The translations under genes and the position numbers were made by a program. Positions 16,249-22,979 of a DNA stretch of 64,000 nt are shown piece after piece; position 1 is the stretch's first letter, and every line of letters starts with the position of its first letter. The DNA is from Bacillota bacterium (GTDB lineage Bacteria; Bacillota; Clostridia; Peptostreptococcales; Anaerovoracaceae), in NCBI GenBank assembly GCA_019420305.1, contig JAHZHL010000035.1:124001-188000 (forward strand), in the 5' to 3' direction. The notes below the pieces were generated by a model. The model was given only the letters and a program-made list of their open reading frames with translations, had not been told where the DNA came from and did no database searches.

Positions 16249-17781
16249 CTAGACACTCTGTTTTTCTGTCATTTTTTCAAATTCCTCTTCCGAAACATAG
16301 GATTTCTTTTCGCTCTTCATAAACAGAACATACAGTACAAAGGCGATGATAAATCCCGCTACATAGCTGTTGGCGTCCAGCCACCTGGTTACCTCTCCTC
16401 CGATTCCGAATTTTCCGAGAAGCGGAACGGTAAACGCCAGAACCCATGCCGCAATCGCGCGGATATTCCAGCCGCGGTTGTAGTTGTAAGTCTCATCCGT
16501 TTCATCATATAAAGCTCTGACGTTGAGCCGCTTCTTTTTGATAACGAAATAGTCTGCCACCAGAATCGCCGCTACCGGACCGAGAATCGTGCCGCATGTA
16601 CCCAGCCAGCTAAACATAAAGGCTCCGGCGCTTCCGTACATCCACCACGGGCGGAATACGATACAGAGAACACAGGTGATGATGATTCCCGCTTTGTAAC
16701 TGATTTTTCTTGGAGCCAGATTCGCGAAGCCATTGGCAGGAGCTACAACATTCGCTGCCATGTTCGTTGTCAGAGTTCCGATAATAATTCCGGCCGATAC
16801 AAGAAACACAATTATCTTATTATCCAGATGAAGAAGTACGGCGGTCGGATCATACTGCGCTTCTCCGTAGGCAACTTCCGTTACTTTGGCGAACATGGCG
16901 CCAATGGTGGCGAGAATGATAACGGAAATCGGCATCGCGTAGAGCTGTCCCCGGAACTGCGCTTTCTGTGACTTGGCATAGCGGGAAAAGTCCGGGATGT
17001 TCAAAGCCAGTGTCGCCCACACGGCGATATTACTGGTTATGCCTGCGAGGAATACATACGGGAATCCTCCGTTTTCTGCCAGCTTGTCCGGTTCATTTCC
17101 AGCCAGGAACATATCGCCTACTGATACGCCGCAGTCATTTCCCAGCGAGATGATCCAGAATACCAGTCCGATGCACATCGCGATAAGAATCGGACTTCCC
17201 AGGCTTTCCAGAAGTTTAATACCTTCCGATCCTTTCAGTCCCAGAATCAGGGTTACAATCAAGAACAAGGCGAATCCGATGAACCTTCCGGTGCCTTCTG
17301 TATCCCAGCTATCGCTGAACAGTGAGATAATTGAAGAGAACGCCGCGCCTCCTACCCAACACTGTACCGCGCACCATCCTGCCGCCACAATCGCTCTCAT
17401 CAGCGACGGAAGGTGAGATCCCAAACGTCCGAAGGAAACTCTGGCAAACACAGGAAACGGGATGCCGTACCGGGTACCCGCGTGTGAGTTAAGCTGCATC
17501 GGAATCAGTACAATCAAATTTCCGATAAGAACATTAATCAGTGCCGGTATCGGAGCCATGCCCAGAGCAATCAGCGCCGCCGCGTAAGAAAAGCCTGTAA
17601 TGCAGATAACCATGCCTACCCAGAGCATTGCAATGTTATAGGTGCTCCACGTTCGTTCTGACGCAGAGGTTGGAACCAGATCGTCGTTCATATACTTTGA
17701 ATCGGTCAGTTCCCTGAGAGTCTCTTCGTTTAATTCAAAGAGCCCTTCCGAAAATTCAACTTGCGTATACTTATTTTCCAT
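16249..17781 (-). CDS. NCS1-family nucleobase/hydantoin:cation symporter
   Basis: 510 residues with about 12 hydrophobic segments. The NCS1 signatures are visible: NSHAGTRYGIPFPVFARVSFG after the second segment (the substrate-path loop), TSNIAVWATLALNIPDFSRYAK near residue 250, and TLTTNMAANVVAPANGFANL near 335. The family carries uracil, cytosine, allantoin or hydantoins. It is the first gene of the operon; its RBS AAGGAG is 7 bp from the ATG, and a sigma-54 promoter lies 124-139 bp upstream. Given PreT/PreA and dihydropyrimidinase behind it, uracil or thymine is the likely cargo. Confidence 0.9.
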   Translation of the reverse strand: MENKYTQVEFSEGLFELNEETLRELTDSKYMNDDLVPTSASERTWSTYNIAMLWVGMVICITGFSYAAALIALGMAPIPALINVLIGNLIVLIPMQLNSHAGTRYGIPFPVFARVSFGRLGSHLPSLMRAIVAAGWCAVQCWVGGAAFSSIISLFSDSWDTEGTGRFIGFALFLIVTLILGLKGSEGIKLLESLGSPILIAMCIGLVFWIISLGNDCGVSVGDMFLAGNEPDKLAENGGFPYVFLAGITSNIAVWATLALNIPDFSRYAKSQKAQFRGQLYAMPISVIILATIGAMFAKVTEVAYGEAQYDPTAVLLHLDNKIIVFLVSAGIIIGTLTTNMAANVVAPANGFANLAPRKISYKAGIIITCVLCIVFRPWWMYGSAGAFMFSWLGTCGTILGPVAAILVADYFVIKKKRLNVRALYDETDETYNYNRGWNIRAIAAWVLAFTVPLLGKFGIGGEVTRWLDANSYVAGFIIAFVLYVLFMKSEKKSYVSEEEFEKMTEKQSV

Positions 17782-17904
17782 ATTTACTCCTTATGGTGAT
17801 TCTATTTCAATTTCACCTTTACTCATTTCAGGAATAACGTTTCTAAGTGAAAGCCATCCCATAACATCGGCCGTTGTTATGTTTTATGTTTCGCTTTTAT
17901 ATAA

Positions 17905-17920
17905 AGCAGTTTTTATGCCA
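17905..17920 (-). promoter_or_regulatory. Sigma-54 (-24/-12) promoter of the pyrimidine operon
   Basis: Minus-strand TGGCATAAAAACTGCT has the invariant GG and GC elements at exact sigma-54 spacing (consensus TGGCAC-N5-TTGCA). It lies between the transporter start and the gene for a sigma-54 activator. Confidence 0.75.
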
Positions 17921-18017
17921 ATTTTCTGTATTTAGCGACAATTCTTTTTTCCCAATGTGCTGTCCGCGGCTGATTTTCATACCTCCTTTCATCCGTTCCA
18001 AAATAACTGGAAGAAAA

Positions 18018-18053
18018 AAAGAAGGCGGAGCGGTTGTGTTCCTTGCCTTCTTT
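18018..18053 (-). terminator. Terminator of the sigma-54 activator gene
   Basis: AAAGAAGGC (18018-18026) / GCCTTCTTT (18045-18053), followed on the minus strand by a run of T. It ends the activator transcript before the operon promoter. Two GTTCC half-sites (18038-18042 and 18054-18058) overlap the right part. Confidence 0.65.
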
Positions 18054-18072
18054 GTTCCGATTTCAAAACAGA

Positions 18073-18091
18073 CGGAACGGTTCTCGTTCCG
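18073..18091. promoter_or_regulatory. Candidate activator-binding palindrome upstream of the pyrimidine operon
   Basis: CGGAACG-GTTCT-CGTTCCG, that is GGAAC-N7-GTTCC. Its centre is ~176 bp upstream of the -12 element. The same GGAAC-N7-GTTCC pattern occurs ~166 bp upstream of the other sigma-54 promoter (21425-21441), a difference of one helical turn. Confidence 0.65.
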
Positions 18092-18104
18092 AACCCGCAA
18101 CATG

Positions 18105-19538
18105 CTAGTCGCGGTTTATTTTCCGGAAAAGCGTAGTGGGGGAAAGGTTCAGCAGCTTCGACGCTTTCCGGATGCTCCCGCCTTTTTTCATCGCCAGAGC
18201 GATATACTCATCCTCGATTTGTGCCAGAATATCCGGAAGAGATACCGGAAGCCCCTCTAGCGAAAGAGACTGTTCCTCTTTTCTTCTTGATCCGCTTTTG
18301 GGCAGATCCGTCAGGGTGATCTCTTGGTTCAGGCTGAGTACCACGTACCGCTCAATGGCATTTCGCAGTTCCCTGACATTTCCTCTCCATTCCGCTCGTT
18401 TCAGAACTTCAAGAACTTCCGGACTGAGCGTTTTGTTCAGTCCGTTTTTTTCATTGACGTCTTTAAGAAAACGAATAGTCAGGGGAATAATATCTTCCCG
18501 CCGTTCCCGTAGCGGCGGAATATGGATTGGGATGACACTCAGCCTATAGTAGAGATCTTCCCGAAAAGTATTATGATCCACCATATCTTTCAGATTACGG
18601 TTTGTCGCCGCAATGATCCTGCAGTCTACTTTTTTCACCTGTGTACTGCCTACCCGCATAATTTCTCCCGTTTCCAGAAAAGAAAGCAACTTCGGCTGCA
18701 GCTCCAATGGAAGCTCTCCGATTTCATCCAGGAACACCACACCGCCGTCTGCCGCTTCAAATAGTCCGACTTTGCCTGTGCGGTTCGCTCCCGTAAAAGC
18801 GCCCGGCATATATCCGAACAGTTCTGACTCCAAAAGATTTGCCGGAATCGCTCCACAGTTTATGGAAACCATCGGGCTGTCACTCCTTTTGCTCATAGCG
18901 TGAATCAGATTGGCGATCATTCCCTTGCCCACACCGGATTCTCCCAGAAGCAGAACGATACTGTCATTCAAAGATGCCCGCTCCGCGATTTCCAGGACGC
19001 TTCTCATCCCCGCGCTTTCCGCAATGACGCCTTGTTTCACGATGTTGCGGTGTTTTGATAATTCGCTTCGGTAAGTGTCGATCAGTGTTTCCTGTTTCAT
19101 CTTTTCTTCATACAGGGCGTTTAAAATCGGGACATCTCTGAGGTTGTTGACAATCCGCTTGATTTTACCGCTCTCATCAAAAATCGGTGTCGCTGTTACT
19201 AAAATGGTTTTTCCATTTGAGAGATTTTGTGTAATGGTTTCCTGTTTTCCCGATTCAAACACCAGGGCAGACGCGGATTTCTGAAAAAGGCCTTCTGTAA
19301 CCAGATCCTTTGTATTTTTTCCGACAATCTCTCTCCCTTCCACACCCATAATTTTACCGTGGGCCCCGTTAACCATAATCGTAACCCCCTGCTCGTCTAC
19401 CAGCGTCATGCCGTCTTCTGTAAAAAAACAGGATCTAAGCGCCTCTATAATAAACTCTTTTTCTTCTTCAATATCTCCATCTCGGACTTTTTTCTCAATC
19501 TCTTCAAATGTATAGACTCGATCTTTAAATGTAACCAT
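18105..19538 (-). CDS. Sigma-54-dependent transcriptional activator with PAS sensor domain
   Basis: 477 residues. Residues ~35-160 form a PAS-like sensor (GMTLVDEQGVTIMVNGAHGKIMG). The AAA+ domain follows, with Walker A GESGVGKG, the sigma-54 contact loop GAFTGA, Walker B VVFLDEIGELP and arginine finger region FREDLYYRLSV. The C-terminus is a Fis-type HTH (SIRKASKLLNLSPTTLFRKI). Start at the ATG 19536-19538 with AGGTG upstream; an extension to 19709 is unlikely. It sits between the two transcription units that carry sigma-54 promoters and a common palindrome, so it most likely controls both, sensing a pyrimidine-pathway compound through the PAS domain. Confidence 0.93.
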   Translation of the reverse strand: MVTFKDRVYTFEEIEKKVRDGDIEEEKEFIIEALRSCFFTEDGMTLVDEQGVTIMVNGAHGKIMGVEGREIVGKNTKDLVTEGLFQKSASALVFESGKQETITQNLSNGKTILVTATPIFDESGKIKRIVNNLRDVPILNALYEEKMKQETLIDTYRSELSKHRNIVKQGVIAESAGMRSVLEIAERASLNDSIVLLLGESGVGKGMIANLIHAMSKRSDSPMVSINCGAIPANLLESELFGYMPGAFTGANRTGKVGLFEAADGGVVFLDEIGELPLELQPKLLSFLETGEIMRVGSTQVKKVDCRIIAATNRNLKDMVDHNTFREDLYYRLSVIPIHIPPLRERREDIIPLTIRFLKDVNEKNGLNKTLSPEVLEVLKRAEWRGNVRELRNAIERYVVLSLNQEITLTDLPKSGSRRKEEQSLSLEGLPVSLPDILAQIEDEYIALAMKKGGSIRKASKLLNLSPTTLFRKINRD

Positions 19539-19593
19539 AGAACACCTCAAATCTTTCCACCCTCTTCGCAGTCCTTGACTTCCCCTCATGTTC

Positions 19594-19599
19594 ATTATA
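19594..19599 (-). promoter_or_regulatory. Possible -10 box of the activator gene
   Basis: TATAAT on the minus strand, 56 bp upstream of the activator start codon. The -35 region is only T-rich, so this is a weak or regulated promoter at best. Confidence 0.35.
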
Positions 19600-19685
19600 A
19601 CAAACATCTGCCAAGAAAAAATACATACTTTTCTGTAAACTTCTCCTATTTTTTCCATCCTTGCATGTTTTAAATGGATAAAAAG

Positions 19686-19730
19686 CTGCCGTGCTGACCA
19701 GTCAGTCAATTGTCAGCACGGCAGTTTTTT
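19686..19730. terminator. Terminator of the aldehyde dehydrogenase gene
   Basis: CTGCCGTGCTGAC (19686-19698) / GTCAGCACGGCAG (19712-19724) followed by TTTTTT. AAAA also precedes the left arm, so it can stop transcription from both sides. It lies 10 bp from the dehydrogenase stop codon. Confidence 0.85.
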
Positions 19731-19739
19731 CATGTATGC

Positions 19740-21170
19740 TTACAATGGATCGGAATTGTTTTTAATAAACTCCGCTGAAAATAAATCTTCTTCCTTCGGA
19801 ATATGGAGGGGCAGTGTTCGTGAGACATGCGTAATATTGATCAGATCCTTCCAGTTTACATTATGGGATACGCTGTTATTGCCCCATGTCCCGCATCCCA
19901 GTGTCATTGTCATAGGCATGCCGTTTTCCCAGGAACCGCTGTTGCCTACACCTTGTGGCTGATTAACCATCATCCGGGCAACCGGCATCCGCAGTGCCAT
20001 TTTTTCTACCTTTTCATCATCGTTTGTGTGAATTCCACATCCATGACCTTTTCCCATATAATTCATGACTTCTTCCATTTTATCCATAGCGTCTTCAAAA
20101 CTTTCAGTTTTTACCAATGTGGTGACGCGTGAAAGTTTCTCTCCGGTAAAGGGATATTCATGCCCGATCCCGTCGTTTTCCTCCACAAATAGAAACTCGG
20201 TATCATCTCCAATATCAAGCCCTGCCAGTTCCGCGATTGCCGCGATTGGCTGTGCCACGATATGCCGATTCAGATTATGGTTTTCCGGCCACTGCGGCCA
20301 CATGGTTTTCCGCAGCTTTTCCTTTTCTTCCGAATTTTCCCGAATCCACATTCCCCCGTGGTTCTGCAGCGCTTTTACAAAAGTATCGTAGCATTCTTTC
20401 TGTACCAGAAGGACATTTTCAGTGGAACAACTGGTGGCGTTGTCAAAGCACTTTGAAGTTTTTACCATTTCCGCCACTTTTTCCAAATTCGTAGTCCCAT
20501 CCACGTAAACCGCGTCATTTCCGGTACCGACTCCGATAGCAGGCGTTCCGGATCGATAGGCGGCTTTCACCATTCCCGCGCCGCCTGTAGCCAGTACAAA
20601 ATCGCACTGTTTCATCAGTTCGCCGGAGCAGTCTATGCTGACATATTTCGGCTCAATGGCAATGATCAGATCTTCCGGAGCGCCGAACTTTTTCAGCACT
20701 TTCCTTAAATACTCAACAACAAACAAATTTACCTTCGCGGCTTTCGGATGAGGCGCCAAGATAATCGCGTTTCTGCCTTTTATCGCGTTCATGGGCTTTA
20801 CTACCGCGGTGTTCTCCGCATTTGTCACTGGCGCCAGCGCTCCGATTACGCCCATGGGTTTCGCGTATTTCGCGATATTCCGTTCTTTATCGTATTCGAT
20901 AAGTCCTACCGATTTTTCGTCCTTCATTTCCCGATAATGGCCGATGGTTTTGTTCCAGATTTTCGCAATTTTATCTTCCACATCGCCCATTCCACTTTCC
21001 GCTACGGTTTTCTCCGCAACCTGCCTCATGAAATCAGGACGTGTCCCATAAAAGGCAATCGCCGCTACAAGTTCGTCCACCTGTTCCTGAGAATATTCAT
21101 TTAAAATGCTCTGTGCCTGCTTCGCTCTTTCCATTAACCCTTTGACATACGCTTCATAATTGATCTCCAT
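19740..21170 (-). CDS. CoA-acylating-type aldehyde dehydrogenase, sulfoacetaldehyde dehydrogenase (SauS)-like
   Basis: 476 residues. Catalytic Cys in CFDNATSCSTENVLL near residue 248; glycine-rich NAD region ATGGAGMVKAAYRSG; C-terminal GCGTWGNNSVSHNVNWKDLINITHVSR in part, typical of acylating dehydrogenases related to the AdhE N-terminus and SauS. The family oxidises short aldehydes to acyl-CoA. Its sigma-54 promoter and upstream palindrome match those of the pyrimidine operon, so malonate semialdehyde (the carboxylate analogue of sulfoacetaldehyde) is my preferred substrate. Acetaldehyde or another product of the divergent glycyl radical enzyme cluster is the alternative. ATG start behind AGGAGG. 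Confidence 0.8.
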   Translation of the reverse strand: MEINYEAYVKGLMERAKQAQSILNEYSQEQVDELVAAIAFYGTRPDFMRQVAEKTVAESGMGDVEDKIAKIWNKTIGHYREMKDEKSVGLIEYDKERNIAKYAKPMGVIGALAPVTNAENTAVVKPMNAIKGRNAIILAPHPKAAKVNLFVVEYLRKVLKKFGAPEDLIIAIEPKYVSIDCSGELMKQCDFVLATGGAGMVKAAYRSGTPAIGVGTGNDAVYVDGTTNLEKVAEMVKTSKCFDNATSCSTENVLLVQKECYDTFVKALQNHGGMWIRENSEEKEKLRKTMWPQWPENHNLNRHIVAQPIAAIAELAGLDIGDDTEFLFVEENDGIGHEYPFTGEKLSRVTTLVKTESFEDAMDKMEEVMNYMGKGHGCGIHTNDDEKVEKMALRMPVARMMVNQPQGVGNSGSWENGMPMTMTLGCGTWGNNSVSHNVNWKDLINITHVSRTLPLHIPKEEDLFSAEFIKNNSDPL

Positions 21171-21265
21171 AAAAACCTCCTACTCAATCACTTATTAAGA
21201 ACCAAATTTTACAGACTGCTCCGCGGCACTGATTTATCTTTTGATACCGCTTATGTATGAAAATA

Positions 21266-21281
21266 CGCAAGACCTGTACCA
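21266..21281 (-). promoter_or_regulatory. Sigma-54 (-24/-12) promoter of the aldehyde dehydrogenase gene
   Basis: Minus-strand TGGTACAGGTCTTGCG matches the sigma-54 consensus at the GG, the AC following, and the full TTGC element with correct spacing. It lies 96-111 bp upstream of the start codon. Confidence 0.8.
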
Positions 21282-21404
21282 GTTTGAAGAGAACGGAAAA
21301 ATCAGAAGATTCCGCTTTGCCAAAAGCCCGAAAAAGCCAACATTCTGACGTAACCCGCGTCCTGCCGGATGCTCCCTTGTTTTTCTCTATATACGTCCGG
21401 TTTC

Positions 21405-21441
21405 GTTCCAATTCCGGAACACAAGGAACACCTGCAGTTCC
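21405..21441. promoter_or_regulatory. Candidate activator-binding sites upstream of the aldehyde dehydrogenase
   Basis: GTTCC-N6-GGAAC at 21405-21420, then GGAAC-N7-GTTCC at 21425-21441. The second has the same arm sequence and spacing as the palindrome at 18074-18090 upstream of the pyrimidine operon. Confidence 0.65.
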
Positions 21442-21604
21442 GATTATGAAACAGCAGGTGTCTGCTCTGTATATTTTTTATCTGCGCGATCTGATGCCAT
21501 TTTTATACTTCCCCGATGTCTCCCAAAGCGCGATTCATTCCGGTATACACCTATATGAAACTGATTTTGTGAAATGATGTAAAAAAACAGAGTTGTTGAC
21601 ATTC

Positions 21605-21739
21605 TTTGTATCCTGTACAGTGGGAAACAGGTCCGTGGATACAAAAGTTGTGGGTTAGTAAGCTTGCGTTTTCGAGAAATCCTGAAAAATCAAGGAAACT
21701 CCATTTGTTTGCTCCCGCAAATATAGATTTTTTGTATCC
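21605..21739. repeat. Three copies of TTTGTATCC, two forming an inverted pair
   Basis: TTTGTATCC at 21605-21613, its complement GGATACAAA at 21637-21645, and a third direct copy at 21731-21739. They may be operator half-sites or the first two may form an RNA stem with a 23-nt loop. Confidence 0.4.
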
Positions 21740-21789
21740 TCCAGCCCGGATTGAAGGGTCTTGGCTACAATTCTTTATCTGCTCAAAAG

Positions 21790-21820
21790 GTATACCTGCG
21801 GAAGTATACCTAAGTATACC
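21790..21820. repeat. Three GTATACC direct repeats upstream of the glycyl radical cluster
   Basis: GTATACC at 21790-21796, 21804-21810 and 21814-21820. The first is part of the palindrome AGGTATACCT. The 14- and 10-bp offsets suggest a regulator-binding array for the rightward cluster. Confidence 0.45.
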
Positions 21821-21871
21821 TCCTGCCCGGCTCCTTTCAAACAACCATTCTAATTCTATCCCTTCAACTAC

Positions 21872-21913
21872 TACCTTCTCCCTTTTGACAAAGCTATAAT
21901 AATACCAGAAAAT
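21872..21913 (+). promoter_or_regulatory. Weak promoter region of the glycyl radical cluster
   Basis: TTGACA at 21885-21890 has only GAAAAT at the 17-bp position, while a perfect TATAAT at 21895-21900 has only a poor -35 (TACCTT). Either fits an activator-dependent promoter. I cannot choose between them. Confidence 0.35.
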
Positions 21914-21984
21914 AAAAATATTCAAAATTTTCCCGGCATTTCCGCATCGAATCCCAGCCGGGAATCCTGATAGGAGACAGATCC

Positions 21985-22914
21985 ATGAATCCTTCCGCTA
22001 TGGTCACAAACATTCAAAAATTCAGCGTTCACGACGGGCCCGGCATCCGAAGCCTGATCTTTACCAAGGGCTGCCCGCTGCGCTGCCTGTGGTGCGCCAA
22101 TCCGGAGAACATCCATTTCGGACCGGATCTGATGCTCTTTCCCGACAAATGCATTGGATGCAAACGATGCGTGGATATCTGTCCTCAGAATGCCATAACC
22201 ATTGCAAGGAACACAGACGGAAAAGAATACATCCAATCCCACCGAGAATTATGCATCCGCTGTGGAGCTTGCGCGAAAGTATGTTTTAGCCAGAGCCGCG
22301 TTCTGAAGGGGGAAGTGCTTTCCTGCGAGCAGGTCGAGAAAAAAGTCGATAAGGATCTGCCTTTTTACAAGAATTCCGGCGGCGGAATTACCTTCTCCGG
22401 AGGAGAGCCTCTGCTGCATCCGCAGTTTATCGCCCGGATCGCGAAACATTACCGCGAAAAAGGGCTCAGCACCGCGGTGGAAACCTGCGGTTTCGTTCCC
22501 TGGGAAAATTTTGAGAGCGTGCTTCCCTGGATCGACTGGTTCTTGTTTGATATTAAATTTATCGACAGCCGCAAACATAAAAAATACTGCGGGCAGGAAA
22601 ATCAGCCGATTCTGGAAAATCTGCAGAAGCTGTCCAGAGACAGGCGCGGCCGCATCACAATCCGCATACCGATCATTCCGGGCATCAATGACGAAAAAAG
22701 CGACCTCGCACTGGCTGGCGCATTCCTCGGGAAGCGAAAAGATCGTCTGGAAGGCGTTCACATCCTGCCCTATCACAACTATGGTTCGTCCAAGTATGAC
22801 GCCTTGGGTATCCCCTACAGACTCTCCGATCTGGAAAGTCCGACAGACGAGTATATGCAGCAGGTCCGCGGCACATTAGAGCAATACGGGCTGAAGGTTC
22901 AAATCGGAGGGTAG
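21985..22914 (+). CDS. Glycyl radical enzyme activase 1 (radical SAM)
   Basis: 309 residues. The radical-SAM cluster motif CPLRCLWC (CxxxCxxC) is near residue 31, preceded by DGPGIRSLIFTKG. An inserted ferredoxin-like domain carries CIGCKRCVDIC and CIRCGACAKVC, and the SAM-binding GGEP appears in ITFSGGEPLLHP. This is the standard layout of activases that abstract hydrogen from the glycine of a glycyl radical enzyme. The gene is 65 bp upstream of the enzyme at 22980, its likely partner. ATG start behind AGGAGA. Activase and enzyme order alternates in the cluster (activase-enzyme-enzyme-activase). Confidence 0.93.
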   Translation: MNPSAMVTNIQKFSVHDGPGIRSLIFTKGCPLRCLWCANPENIHFGPDLMLFPDKCIGCKRCVDICPQNAITIARNTDGKEYIQSHRELCIRCGACAKVCFSQSRVLKGEVLSCEQVEKKVDKDLPFYKNSGGGITFSGGEPLLHPQFIARIAKHYREKGLSTAVETCGFVPWENFESVLPWIDWFLFDIKFIDSRKHKKYCGQENQPILENLQKLSRDRRGRITIRIPIIPGINDEKSDLALAGAFLGKRKDRLEGVHILPYHNYGSSKYDALGIPYRLSDLESPTDEYMQQVRGTLEQYGLKVQIGG

Positions 22915-22979
22915 CGCGGGCACCATTTGTAAAAGGAAGCAAAACTTAATAAATAACAGTAAAGGAGGCCACCAGCAAG

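Larger units (their letters stand above)
21171..21984. promoter_or_regulatory. 814-bp regulatory region between aldehyde dehydrogenase and glycyl radical cluster
   Basis: No convincing gene. It holds the sigma-54 promoter at 21266-21281, GTTCC/GGAAC sites at 21405-21441, an inverted plus a third copy of TTTGTATCC (21605-21739), three GTATACC repeats (21790-21820) and a weak promoter just before the activase gene at 21985. The individual sites are listed separately. Confidence 0.6.

Noticed and set aside
19740..21170. Firm annotation as sulfoacetaldehyde dehydrogenase with a taurine pathway
   Set aside because: No sulfite-handling, isethionate or taurine-uptake gene is present, and its regulatory sites tie it to the pyrimidine operon instead. 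The name is kept only as a similarity.
21571..21588. Rex-like operator (TTGTGAAAT half-site)
   Set aside because: The second half-site does not match the required palindrome.
21596..21619. TTGACA at 21596-21601 as promoter of the glycyl radical cluster
   Set aside because: No acceptable -10 box lies 15-19 bp downstream, and the distance to the first gene is about 390 bp.
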